Origin: Glycomyces algeriensis
GTDB lineage: Bacteria > Actinomycetota > Actinomycetes > Mycobacteriales > Micromonosporaceae
Direction: 5' to 3'
Length of the DNA: 64,000 nucleotides
NCBI RefSeq assembly: GCF_027622855.1
Contig: NZ_JAPZVR010000003.1
Location: 1 to 64,000 of the forward strand
In this document: positions 34,969-42,790 of the stretch, piece after piece
Layout: the number at the start of each line of letters is the position of its first letter
Position numbering within the stretch: the stretch's first letter is position 1
Program-made: the position numbers and the translations under genes
Notes under the pieces: model-generated
Seen by the model: only the letters and a program-made list of their open reading frames with translations
Told to the model about the DNA's origin: nothing
Databases searched by the model: none

Positions 34969-35345
34969 GGCACGACCACGGTGCCCGTGGCGGTGGTGGC
35001 GATGATCGGCTCGTCGAGCACGGCCGCCGCCGAGTCGCCCCGTGCGGGGTCGGCGCGGCAGACGACGCTGAGCGTGAACTCGACGGTGCGGCTGCGACGG
35101 CCCGTGCGCACCACCGTGGCGGTGGCCTCGACGACGTCGCCGGCCTTCACCGGCGCCTTGAACTGGACGTCCGCATAGGAGGCGAACAGGCCCTCGTCGC
35201 CGTCGGTGATGATGCACAGCTCGGTGGCCACGTCGCCGAACATGCCGAGGCTGTAGGCGCCGTCGACGAGGTTCCCGCCGTAGTGGGCGTGGCTGTACGG
35301 GATGTACCGGCGGTGGGTGACAGTGGTGCCGTCGTGGTCGGTCAT
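34965..35345 (-). CDS. kal: 3-aminobutyryl-CoA ammonia lyase
   Basis: A 126-aa hotdog-fold enzyme that removes ammonia from L-3-aminobutyryl-CoA to give crotonyl-CoA, the last step of the lysine pathway encoded here. The N-terminus RRYIPYSHAHYGGNLVDGAY and GMFGDVATELCI are characteristic of Kal, and GLFASYADVQFKAPVKAGD forms the central strand-helix of the hotdog. ATG 35345 overlaps the kamE stop by 4 nt (ATGA) and its own stop overlaps mutL. The full gene set around it makes this assignment much firmer than sequence alone would. Confidence 0.9.
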   Translation of the reverse strand: MTDHDGTTVTHRRYIPYSHAHYGGNLVDGAYSLGMFGDVATELCIITDGDEGLFASYADVQFKAPVKAGDVVEATATVVRTGRRSRTVEFTLSVVCRADPARGDSAAAVLDEPIIATTATGTVVVP

Positions 35346-36088
35346 GCTGCGGTCTCCCTGCTGGTGACGAGGCGGTGGACGAGGTAGGAGGCCACGTCGG
35401 AGGGCGTGGTGCCGCGGGTGAAGATCCGGTCGACGCCGAGGTCGTTCGCGGCGCCCTCGTCGAAGCGCGGCCCGCCGACGACGAGCAGCGGGCGCCGGCC
35501 GGGCGGCAGGGCCTCGCGGAAGGCCGCGGCCATCTCGCGGGTGTTGTGCAGGTGCGCGTCCTTCTGGGTCACGACCTGGCTCACCAGCACCGCGTCGGCC
35601 TCCTCGTCGACCGCGCGGTTGACGAGGTCGGGCACGGCGACCTGGGCGCCGAGGTTCACGACCCGCAGCTCCCGGTAGTACTCCAGGCCCTTCTCCCCCG
35701 CGACGCCCTTGATGTTGAGGATCGCGTCGATGCCCACGGTGTGCGCGTCCGTGCCGATGCAGGCGCCCACGACGCAGAGCTTGCGGCCGAGCCGCTCGCG
35801 GATGGCGTCGTTGACCTCCTTGGGGCTCAGGTGCGGGTAGTCCTTCTCGACCACTTTGACCTCGTCGAGGTTGACGAGGTGCGTGGACGCCCCGTAGACG
35901 ACGAAGAACGTGTAGCCGTCGCCGATGGGCTTGGCGTGCACCAGCATCGCGCCGTCGAGGCCCATCTTGGCGGCGAGCTGGAGGGCCGCGCCCTCGGCGC
36001 GCTTGTCGTGCGGGACGGGCAGGGTGAAGGAGAGCTGCACCATGCCGTCGCCGGTGGTGTCCCCGTAGGGCCTGACGATGCGGCTCAT
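35342..36088 (-). CDS. kamE: lysine 5,6-aminomutase beta subunit (B12-binding)
   Basis: A 248-aa subunit that carries the cobalamin of lysine 5,6-aminomutase and shifts the terminal amine of beta-lysine. The B12 motif is D114-A-H116-T-V-G119, with the Rossmann-like domain continuing through LVVGGPRFDEGAA. K127 lies 11 residues after the axial His, the same spacing as between His133 and the PLP-binding Lys144 in the characterised clostridial enzyme. The N-terminal MSRIVRPYGDTTGDGMVQLSF matches the family. ATG 36088 overlaps the kamD stop by 4 nt and has GGAGG upstream. It assembles with KamD; MutL probably maintains it. Confidence 0.94.
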   Translation of the reverse strand: MSRIVRPYGDTTGDGMVQLSFTLPVPHDKRAEGAALQLAAKMGLDGAMLVHAKPIGDGYTFFVVYGASTHLVNLDEVKVVEKDYPHLSPKEVNDAIRERLGRKLCVVGACIGTDAHTVGIDAILNIKGVAGEKGLEYYRELRVVNLGAQVAVPDLVNRAVDEEADAVLVSQVVTQKDAHLHNTREMAAAFREALPPGRRPLLVVGGPRFDEGAANDLGVDRIFTRGTTPSDVASYLVHRLVTSRETAA

Positions 36089-37674
36089 CGGGCGGCCTCC
36101 TTCGGCGCGGCGTCCTGGTCGGGGCTGGTCCTGTCCAACTCCTCCGCCGCCGGGTTCCAATAGTCTGGGGCGCGCTGGGCGACGCCGTCGAGGCCGCGGC
36201 CGCCGTCGGCGGGGCGCTTCATGATGCCGAAGGTGCCGTCGGCGATGGCGTTGAGCAGGCCGTCGTCCACGATCTTCCCGAGCAGCTCGACGGCTTCGCC
36301 GAGCACCTGGTTCGCGCGGTTGGCGATGAAGCCGTCCTTGGGCGGGTGGAAGTCCTCGGCGAGGCCGGCGCAGGCGCTGAGCACGTAGCGGACGTTCTGG
36401 AGCGCGATGTCGCGGTCGGAGAGCCAGGGGGTGACGACCGCTTCGGTCATCATGCCCACCAAGAGGATCGACTGCCCCGTCATGACCCCGGCGAGATTGA
36501 AGAACCCGTCGAGGAGGTTGCCGCGGAACACGTCGCCGGTCATGTGCTTCGTGGGCGGCATCCACTTCAGCGGCGCGTCCGGGAACAGCTGCCGGGCCAG
36601 GAGCGCGTGGGCGAGCTCGAGCCGGAACGACTCGGGCACTTCGGGGTTGATCTCGAAGGCGTGCCCGAGGCCCAGCAGCGGGTCCGGGAGCCCGGCCTCG
36701 TGTGCGAACCGCTCGTTGAGCAGCTGCGAGACGGTCACGGTGTGGGCGGCCTCGACCGCGTCCGCCGTGGTCAGGTAGTTGTCCTCGCCGGTGTTGATGA
36801 TGATCCCGGCGCGGGCGTGCACCTGCCGCGAGAACCGCTGGTCCACGAAGGTGCGGATCGGGTTGATGTCGCGGAACAGGATGCCGTACATCGAGTCGTT
36901 GAGCATCATGTCGAGCCGGTGCATCCCCGCCAGCGCCGCGATCTCGGGCATGCAGAGCCCGGACGCGTAGTTGGTGAGGCGGATGTAGCGGCCGACCTCG
37001 CGGGAGGTCTCGTCGAGGGCGGCGCGCATGAGCCGGAAGTTCTCGCCGGTGGCGTAGGTGCCGGCGAAGCCCTCGCGGGTGGCGCCTTCGGGGACGTAGT
37101 CCAGGAGGGACTGCCCGGTGGAGCGGATGACGGCGATGACGTCCGCTCCGGCTTTGGCGGCGGCCTGGGCCTGCGGGATGTCCTCGTAGATGTCGCCGGT
37201 GGCGACGATGAGGTAGATCCAGGGGCGCTGGGACGGGTCGCCGATCTCGGCGACGAGTTGGTCTCGGCGGCCGCGGGATCGGTCGATGCGGTCGAAGCCC
37301 TGCTGGACGGCGGCTTGGGCGCGTTCGCGGGCTGCTCGGGCGTCGTTCCCGGTGGGGAGGGCGAAGCGGACGCCGTCCGCGGCGGCGGCGTGGGCGAGTC
37401 GGTCGAGGTCGGGGAAGTCCTTGAGCGCGTGGAAGACCGGGAGGGCGATGCCGTGTTCGATGCCGACCTGCGCTTGGACGGCGTCGGCGAGGCGGTTGAC
37501 CCACGGGATGCCGTCGGGGTCGGCGCCGGTGAGTCCGGCGAGGCGCAGGGTGGCGCGTTCGACGGAGACGGTGGTGTGGCTGCGGGCCAGGTCGACGACG
37601 GGCTGCGCGGCTTTCGCGGCGAGGCGGCGGGCCTGGGCGACGACGGCGGGGTCGAGCGGGAGTTCGGCGGGCAT
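36085..37674 (-). CDS. kamD: lysine 5,6-aminomutase alpha subunit
   Basis: A 529-aa TIM-barrel subunit of the PLP- and adenosylcobalamin-dependent lysine 5,6-aminomutase. It converts L-beta-lysine to 3,5-diaminohexanoate. Conserved stretches include NRLADAVQAQVGIEHGIALP (residues 60-80), YVPEGATREGFAGTYATGENF and LMHRLDMMLNDSMYGILFRDIN-type sequence (MHRLDMMLNDSMYGI). The C-terminal tail after DYWNP is low-complexity. Its ATG directly follows the kdd stop (TAG-ATG) and its stop overlaps kamE, so translation is tightly coupled. The size matches clostridial KamD. Confidence 0.94.
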   Translation of the reverse strand: MPAELPLDPAVVAQARRLAAKAAQPVVDLARSHTTVSVERATLRLAGLTGADPDGIPWVNRLADAVQAQVGIEHGIALPVFHALKDFPDLDRLAHAAAADGVRFALPTGNDARAARERAQAAVQQGFDRIDRSRGRRDQLVAEIGDPSQRPWIYLIVATGDIYEDIPQAQAAAKAGADVIAVIRSTGQSLLDYVPEGATREGFAGTYATGENFRLMRAALDETSREVGRYIRLTNYASGLCMPEIAALAGMHRLDMMLNDSMYGILFRDINPIRTFVDQRFSRQVHARAGIIINTGEDNYLTTADAVEAAHTVTVSQLLNERFAHEAGLPDPLLGLGHAFEINPEVPESFRLELAHALLARQLFPDAPLKWMPPTKHMTGDVFRGNLLDGFFNLAGVMTGQSILLVGMMTEAVVTPWLSDRDIALQNVRYVLSACAGLAEDFHPPKDGFIANRANQVLGEAVELLGKIVDDGLLNAIADGTFGIMKRPADGGRGLDGVAQRAPDYWNPAAEELDRTSPDQDAAPKEAAR

Positions 37675-38733
37675 CTACGCCTCGCCTTCGGGAGTGCCGA
37701 CGCGGCCGATGAAGAGGTCCTTGAGGTGCGGGTTCGCCCTGATGAGGTGGACGGCGTAGTCGGCGTGGCCGGGGACGTAGCCGTTGCCGATGAGCATCTC
37801 GACGTCGGCGGCGAGGCCTTCGGCGCCGAGCGCGGCGGCCGGGAAGGAGGTGGCCATGGAGAAGAAGACGACGGTGCCGCCGGTGGCGGTGGCGAGGATG
37901 GCGCCGTGCTCGCAGCCGGGGACGTCGACGCAGACGACGGTGACGTCCGCGCCGCGGCCGTCGAGGGCGTCGTGGACCTTCTTGGCGAGGCGGAGCGGGT
38001 CGGTGGCGTCGGCGATGACGATCTCGTCGGCGAGGGCGGAGCCGCGCAGCTGGGCGTCCTCGATCTCGTCGCGGACGACGGCGACGACCTTCGCGGCGTG
38101 GGCGTCGCGGGCGGCGGCGAGCGAGAGCGAGCCGGACTTCCCGGCGGCGCCGAGGACGGCGACGGTGGTGGTCGCGTGGGGCCGGCGGGCCACGATGCGG
38201 CGCACGAGCGCGGGGGCGCCGCACACGTCGAGGACGGCGAGCGCGAGGTGCTCGGGGAGGTCCTCGGGGAGGACGGCGGCGATGGAGCGGGCGAAGAGGA
38301 TCGCGTGGCCGCTGGTCGGAACCTGCTCGGACAGGCCGTCCCAGAGCATCAATCGGTCATCGATGCGCAGCGGGGTGAGGGTCAGCGAGACGAGAGTGGC
38401 GACCTTTTGTCCTGGTTTGAGGCCCAGCGGGGAGCGGGGGCCGACGGCGTCGACGGTGCCGATGAGCATGCCGCCGGAGCCGGTGACGGGGTTGTGCATC
38501 TTGCCGCGCCGCTCGATGATGGCGCGCACGTCGTCGCGGATGGCCTCGCCGTCGCCGCCGTGGGCGGTGTGGAGCTGCCGGTAGGAGGCCGCGTCGAGGT
38601 TGAGGCGCTGGACGCTGATGCGGACCTCGTCGTCGGCGATCTCGGGGTCGGGGTCGAGCCGGTCGGCCGCTTGTGGCAGCGCTCCGGCGGGGCTGACGAC
38701 CCGGTGCGATCCGACCGGTGAGCCTTTCGACAT
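37675..38733 (-). CDS. kdd: L-erythro-3,5-diaminohexanoate dehydrogenase
   Basis: A 352-aa NAD(P)-dependent dehydrogenase that oxidises 3,5-diaminohexanoate to 3-oxo-5-aminohexanoate, the third step of the lysine pathway. It has a GroES-like N-terminal half (GKMHNPVTGSGGMLIGTVDAVG) and a Rossmann half with AVLGAAGKSGSLSLAAARDA near residue 190. The family lacks typical zinc-alcohol-dehydrogenase ligands. ATG 38733 (MSKGSPVGSHRVV) is preceded by AAGAAGGGCGG; the frame to 38775 is not family-like. It is the first gene of the minus-strand kam operon, divergent from kamA. Confidence 0.92.
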   Translation of the reverse strand: MSKGSPVGSHRVVSPAGALPQAADRLDPDPEIADDEVRISVQRLNLDAASYRQLHTAHGGDGEAIRDDVRAIIERRGKMHNPVTGSGGMLIGTVDAVGPRSPLGLKPGQKVATLVSLTLTPLRIDDRLMLWDGLSEQVPTSGHAILFARSIAAVLPEDLPEHLALAVLDVCGAPALVRRIVARRPHATTTVAVLGAAGKSGSLSLAAARDAHAAKVVAVVRDEIEDAQLRGSALADEIVIADATDPLRLAKKVHDALDGRGADVTVVCVDVPGCEHGAILATATGGTVVFFSMATSFPAAALGAEGLAADVEMLIGNGYVPGHADYAVHLIRANPHLKDLFIGRVGTPEGEA

Positions 38734-38885
38734 CGTTGCCGCCCTTCTTGTAGCAGGGAGTTTATGGAGTCTCAATATGCGGGACCTAGCGCACTACAGT
38801 AACGGAAGGTTATCCTCGTCACAAGGACGGTCATCCCCGTCTGCGAGGTTTCCCGGGCCAACAGCCCGGACATGGAGGTGAGAAG
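38734..38885. promoter_or_regulatory. divergent promoter region of the two lysine-pathway operons
   Basis: This 152-bp region must drive kdd-kamDE-kal-mutL leftward and kamA-kce rightward. For the leftward operon TTACTG-17-CATATT (about 38803 to 38775) is a candidate promoter. A CCCGGGCCAACAGCCCGG hairpin-like repeat (38850-38873 area) precedes the kamA ribosome site. No recognised regulator gene lies in the locus. Confidence 0.4.
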
Positions 38886-40388
38886 GTGTCGGATCGACCT
38901 GCGGGAGACACTGTGCCCGTTTACGGCTCGCAAGCGTCGCCGAGTGCGCCCGTGATCGAGCAGCCGTACCAGTACCGGCGTCGCGAGCTGGAGGAGCCGG
39001 ACTGGACGCGGTTCCCCGGCTGGGCGGACGTGACCGAGGCCGACTGGGCCTCGGCGCAGTGGCAGCGCGTGCACTGCGTCAAGAACGTCAAGCAGCTTCG
39101 CGACCTCATCGGCGACCGGCTCCACGAGTCGTTCTACGAGGACCTCGCCGCGGACATGGAGCGCTCGGCGACCATGTCGATGCTGCTGCCGCCGCAGATG
39201 CTCAACACGATGGCGCCGCAGGTCGAGGAGACCGGTCCGGGTTCGTGGACCGATGCGTTCTACGCCGACCCGGTGCGCCGCTACATGCTCCCGGTCGCCT
39301 CGGACCGGCACCCCGACTGGCCGTCGCACCCGTTCGCAGCCCGCGACTCGCTGCACGAGCACGACATGTGGGCCGTCGAAGGCCTCACCCACCGGTACCC
39401 GACGAAGGTGCTCGCCGAGCTGCTCTCGACCTGCCCGCAGTACTGCGGGCACTGCACCCGCATGGACCTCGTCGGCAACTCCACGCCCACAGTGGACAAG
39501 CGGCGGTTGGCGCTCAAGCCGGTCGACCGGCAGACGGCGATCCTCGACTACCTCACGGCGCACCCGGGCGTGCGGGACGTGGTCGTCTCGGGCGGCGACG
39601 TGGCGAACCTGCCGTGGAAGCAGCTGGAGCGGTTCCTCGACCGGCTCCTCGACGTGGAGACGATCCGCGACATCCGCCTGGCCACGAAGGCGCTCATGGG
39701 CCTGCCGCAGCACTGGCTGCAGGACGAGATCGTCGAGGGCATGGCCCGCGTCGCCAAGCGCGCGGCCGGGCAGGGCGTCAACCTCGCGATCCACACGCAC
39801 ATCAACCACGTCAACTCGGTGACCCCGGCGGTGGCGAAGGCGGCGGCGGCGATGCTCGACGCGGGCGTGCGGGACGTGCGCAACCAGGGCGTGCTCATGC
39901 GCGGTGTCAACGACACCCAGGCGGACCTGCTCGACCTGTGCTTCGCGCTGCAGGGCGAGGCGAACATCCTCCCGTACTACTTCTACATGTGCGACATGAT
40001 CCCCAACGCCGAGCACTGGCGCACCTCGGTCGCGCAGGCGCAGGAGCTGCAGACGGCGATCATGGGCTACCTGCCCGGGTACGCGACGCCGCGGATCATC
40101 TGCGACGTGCCGATGGTCGGCAAGCGCTGGGTCCACCAGCTCTCCGAGTACGACCGGGAGCTGGGCATCTCCTACTGGACGAAGAACTACCGGACCTCGA
40201 TCGAGGCCGACGACCCGGACGCGCTCACCCGCCGGTACCCGTTCTACGACCCGATCGACACGCTGCCCAAGGCGGGCCAGCAGTGGTGGGCCAACATGCA
40301 CGCACCGGTGCGCGCGAAGGAGGACGGCGACGCGGCCGCGGCGCGGTCGCGGCGGGCCGCGGCCCGCCAGGACGCGGAGGTCGCATGA
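38886..40388 (+). CDS. kamA: lysine 2,3-aminomutase
   Basis: A 500-aa SAM- and PLP-dependent radical enzyme that turns L-lysine into L-beta-lysine, the entry step of the pathway. The iron-sulfur motif is C183-PQY-C187-GH-C190. The lysine-binding aspartates appear conserved in YFYMCDMIP and RIICDVPMVGKRW, unlike the KamA-like protein at 1370. The N-terminal extension (residues 1-45) and an Ala/Arg-rich C-terminal tail make it longer than the 416-aa clostridial enzyme. GTG 38886 has GGAGGTG upstream. Its stop overlaps kce (ATGA). The other pathway enzymes lie in the divergent operon. Confidence 0.94.
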   Translation: MSDRPAGDTVPVYGSQASPSAPVIEQPYQYRRRELEEPDWTRFPGWADVTEADWASAQWQRVHCVKNVKQLRDLIGDRLHESFYEDLAADMERSATMSMLLPPQMLNTMAPQVEETGPGSWTDAFYADPVRRYMLPVASDRHPDWPSHPFAARDSLHEHDMWAVEGLTHRYPTKVLAELLSTCPQYCGHCTRMDLVGNSTPTVDKRRLALKPVDRQTAILDYLTAHPGVRDVVVSGGDVANLPWKQLERFLDRLLDVETIRDIRLATKALMGLPQHWLQDEIVEGMARVAKRAAGQGVNLAIHTHINHVNSVTPAVAKAAAAMLDAGVRDVRNQGVLMRGVNDTQADLLDLCFALQGEANILPYYFYMCDMIPNAEHWRTSVAQAQELQTAIMGYLPGYATPRIICDVPMVGKRWVHQLSEYDRELGISYWTKNYRTSIEADDPDALTRRYPFYDPIDTLPKAGQQWWANMHAPVRAKEDGDAAAARSRRAAARQDAEVA

Positions 40389-41224
40389 CCGGCACCCTCA
40401 TCACGGTGGCGCCCACCGGGGCCGAGGTCGACAAGGCCGAGGTCCCCGCGCTGCCGGTGACGCTGGACGAGCTGGTCGACACCGCGAAGCGGTGCGAGCA
40501 GGCCGGGGCCTCGATCATCCACGTGCACCTGCGCGACGACGACGCCCGGCCGACCCTCGACCCGGTGCGGCTGCGCGATGCCGTTGCGGCCCTTCGGGAC
40601 ACGACCGACCTGATCGTGCAGCTCTCCACGGGCGGCTCGGTGCGCGACGGCGAGGCGGCCCGCCTCGCGGTGCTGGACGCCGAACCGGACATGGCCTCCT
40701 GCACGATGGGGACGGTGAACTTCGGCGACGACGTCTTCATGAACCGGTGGGCGTTCATCGCCGAACTGCACCGGCGCATGCAGGAGAAGGCGGTCGTACC
40801 CGAGTACGAGCTGTTCGACCTGGGGCACCTGCCTGCGCTCGAGCGGCTGCTGGACAAGGAGGGGCTGCCGTTCGGCGGGCACGTGCACGTGGACTTCGTA
40901 CTGGGCGTGCCCGGCGGCGCGGCCGGCGACGCCGCCACGGTGACCGCGTTCGCCGAGGGGGTGCGCCGCTACCTCCCCGAGGGAACCACGTTCTCGGCCA
41001 CGGGCATCGGCCGGACGACGCTGCCGGTCATGTTCGCCTCGCTGGCCCACGGCGGGCACCTGCGGGTGGGCATGGAGGACACGGTCTCGTTCGCGAGGCG
41101 GCAGGCGGTCACCGGCAACGACCAGCTGGTCGAGCGGGCGGCCGCAGCAGCGGCGCTGGCCCAGCGGCCGGCGATCTCGACGGTCGAGGCCAGAAAGCTC
41201 CTGCGGACGCGCGACGCCGACTGA
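40385..41224 (+). CDS. kce: 3-keto-5-aminohexanoate cleavage enzyme
   Basis: A 279-aa zinc-dependent BKACE-family TIM barrel that exchanges acetyl-CoA with 3-keto-5-aminohexanoate, giving acetoacetate and 3-aminobutyryl-CoA. The zinc histidines lie in ASIIHVHLRDDD (HxH) and a further conserved segment is GGHVHVDFVLGVPGG. LSTGGSVRDG and CTMGTVNFGDDVF are family strands. ATG 40385 overlaps the kamA stop by 4 nt. Because BKACE enzymes vary in substrate, the assignment rests on the surrounding kam, kdd and kal genes, which together are decisive. Confidence 0.93.
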   Translation: MTGTLITVAPTGAEVDKAEVPALPVTLDELVDTAKRCEQAGASIIHVHLRDDDARPTLDPVRLRDAVAALRDTTDLIVQLSTGGSVRDGEAARLAVLDAEPDMASCTMGTVNFGDDVFMNRWAFIAELHRRMQEKAVVPEYELFDLGHLPALERLLDKEGLPFGGHVHVDFVLGVPGGAAGDAATVTAFAEGVRRYLPEGTTFSATGIGRTTLPVMFASLAHGGHLRVGMEDTVSFARRQAVTGNDQLVERAAAAAALAQRPAISTVEARKLLRTRDAD

Positions 41225-41237
41225 TTAGTGTGGACGC

Positions 41238-41757
41238 ATGACTGTCCTTGACCCCCAACGCACTGCGGTCGTCCTCGTGGACCATGCCGAGGCTCCTCGA
41301 ACTGGACCTCGAACCGCGCCCGGGAGCCGCCGTGCTCGAAGCCTCGCTCGCCTTGGCCGAGGGCGCCCGCAAAGCGGGCGCCCCGGTCGTGGCGATCCGG
41401 GTGGAGCGCCCGAACGTCGACGAGCAGCCGCCGGGAAGCGGACTTGCAGGAGCGGTCGCGAAGACCGCCGATGCGGTCGTGGTGAAGCGCAGCATCGGCG
41501 GCTTCTACGGCACCGACCTCGACGCGGTGCTGAAGCGGCACGGGGCCGAGACGCTGGTGATGGCCGGGATCATGTCGAACCTCGGGGTGGAGTCGACCGC
41601 GAGGGCGGCCGCCGACCACGGCTACGAGCTGGTCTTCGTCGAGGACGCGATGAGCGCGCTGAGCGGTGCCGAGCATGAGGCCGCGACCGGCCTCAACCTG
41701 CCCCGCTTCGGCGAGGTCGTGCGCCTGTCCGACCTGGGCTGGCGGACCGCGGACTGA
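41238..41757 (+). pseudogene. isochorismatase-family hydrolase, frameshifted near residue 15
   Basis: Frame 1 starts at ATG 41238 and reads MTVLDPQRTAVVLVD, the normal isochorismatase-fold N-terminus ending in the catalytic Asp. The family then expects a hydrophobic-Met-Pro stretch, but the frame goes wrong at 41280-41284. The rest of the protein continues in another frame as MPRLLELDLEPRPGAAVLEA to LSDLGWRTAD, ending at 41757. Restoring two bases (GACC..ATGCCG) rejoins both parts. The remainder includes the Lys region VVKRSIGGFYGTD and AGIMSNLGVEST, with Gly where many relatives have the nucleophilic Cys. It follows kce by 13 bp. Sequencing error cannot be excluded. Confidence 0.75.
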
Positions 41758-41768
41758 TGAGCACGGCG

Positions 41769-41797
41769 AAAGGCCCGGCCGCGACGGCCGGGCCTTT
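41769..41797. terminator. terminator after the kamA-kce operon
   Basis: A perfect 13-bp stem AAAGGCCCGGCCG with a CGA loop, ending in TTTT on the plus strand, between convergent genes. Confidence 0.88.
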
Positions 41798-41816
41798 TCG
41801 TGGCCTGCGGACGCTG

Positions 41817-42116
41817 CTAGCGGCTGCTCTCGATCTTCCTGAGACCCGCCATCAGGTCGTCGAGGTTCATGACGGGCGAGAAGTCCACCTGCGCGTTGAG
41901 GCCCTCGAACAGGGGTTCGGTGATCGGCGGGATCATCGACGTCTCCTTCAGGTCGAAGAACAGCATCATGGTCCGCATGCCGTCCTGCGGAAAGAAATAG
42001 GCCGCCTCGGGGTTCAGCTGGTCCATGAGCGTCTTCAGCTTCGGCTGCATGTCCCCGTCCGTGATCGCCTTGTTTCCCGCTTCGACCGGGATCTGTACTT
42101 TCAGGCAGACTCTCAT
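41817..42116 (-). CDS. conserved small alpha/beta protein, function unknown
   Basis: A 99-aa soluble protein with the layout of a ferredoxin-like fold: strand RVCLKVQIPVEAGNKAI, helix PKLKTLMDQLNPEAAYFF, strand RTMMLFFDLKE, then PPITEPLFEGLNAQVDFSPVMNLDDLMAGL. Similar proteins of about 95 aa are widespread in actinobacteria and I know of no assigned function; the fold resembles dimeric alpha/beta barrel proteins. ATG 42116 has AGGAGG 9 nt upstream, while the ATG directly abutting that site (42125) is too close to use. Confidence 0.78.
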   Translation of the reverse strand: MRVCLKVQIPVEAGNKAITDGDMQPKLKTLMDQLNPEAAYFFPQDGMRTMMLFFDLKETSMIPPITEPLFEGLNAQVDFSPVMNLDDLMAGLRKIESSR

Positions 42117-42264
42117 GGCACTCATCCTCCTGGCGGCCGCACCGGTGGACCGCGCGTTGGGCGGCCCCCGCACCGGGCGACGCCCTCATCACACCGCGCT
42201 CGAGAGTCCCTGTCCGGTTTTCAGAAATACCCTCATGTGCCCGCCGATCGCTGGTCGACGTGCT

Positions 42265-42295
42265 AGGGCCCGGCCGCGGGAAGCGGTCGGGCCCT
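42265..42295 (-). terminator. terminator of the small membrane protein gene
   Basis: A 13-bp stem AGGGCCCGGCCGC paired with GCGGTCGGGCCCT (one G-U), loop GGGAA, 36 nt beyond the stop at 42331. Confidence 0.7.
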
Positions 42296-42330
42296 GCAGT
42301 CGGCGAACCAGTGGATCGGAGGGGCTGCGG

Positions 42331-42639
42331 TCAGTCGCGGCGCCAGCGGCTACGACCGACCCCGGAGAGGATCCCGCCGATCGCGATGTAGACCAGGGCT
42401 GCGATGCCGTAGTTGACGACGGCTCGCACCTTCGGATCCTCGATCTGGGTGAACATGTCCTTGAACAGCCAGGCGAACCAGTTGGCGAGGTCGCCGACGA
42501 AGTCCACCAGCGGGTTGTGGGGGTTGGCCTCCAGGAGGATGAAGGCGAGGTGCAGCACGATGATCAGGGCAATGAAATAGAAGACCGCCGAGATGATGTG
42601 CACGACTACTGGGTTGTGGCGTGTGGCGACGTAAGGCAT
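42331..42639 (-). CDS. small two-helix membrane protein
   Basis: A 102-aa membrane protein with two hydrophobic helices, residues about 11-35 (VVVHIISAVFYFIALIIVLH) and 75-93 (VVNYGIAALVYIAIGGIL), joined by an extracytoplasmic-looking loop with the NPHNPLVDFVGDLANWFAWLF stretch (given here at the 20-residue limit) and ending in RSRWRRD. Similar two-helix proteins are common in actinomycetes without known function. ATG 42639 follows a weak GGAA. It is divergent from the ABC exporter genes. Confidence 0.72.
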   Translation of the reverse strand: MPYVATRHNPVVVHIISAVFYFIALIIVLHLAFILLEANPHNPLVDFVGDLANWFAWLFKDMFTQIEDPKVRAVVNYGIAALVYIAIGGILSGVGRSRWRRD

Positions 42640-42759
42640 GGCGATTCCATTCGGGTCGATGATCTGTCGCTCTTGGACTGAGGGGTATCCCGCTGAGGTG
42701 CAGCGCAAACGGGAAAGACGAGTTCCGCGAGGTCGGGGTGCCCGTTTATGCGCTTTTCG

Positions 42760-42782
42760 GAATACCGGCCGACCGGTAAGCT
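42760..42782 (+). promoter_or_regulatory. promoter and operator-like repeat of the ABC exporter
   Basis: GAATACCGGCCGACCGG (42760-42776), part of the perfect inverted repeat TACCGG-CCGA-CCGGTA, abuts TAAGCT (42777-42782). That hexamer ends 8 nt before the ABC ATG, so the mRNA is probably leaderless and a repressor at the repeat would block the promoter. The same 17 bp precede mshC. Confidence 0.55.
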
Positions 42783-42790
42783 TGGGTCCC

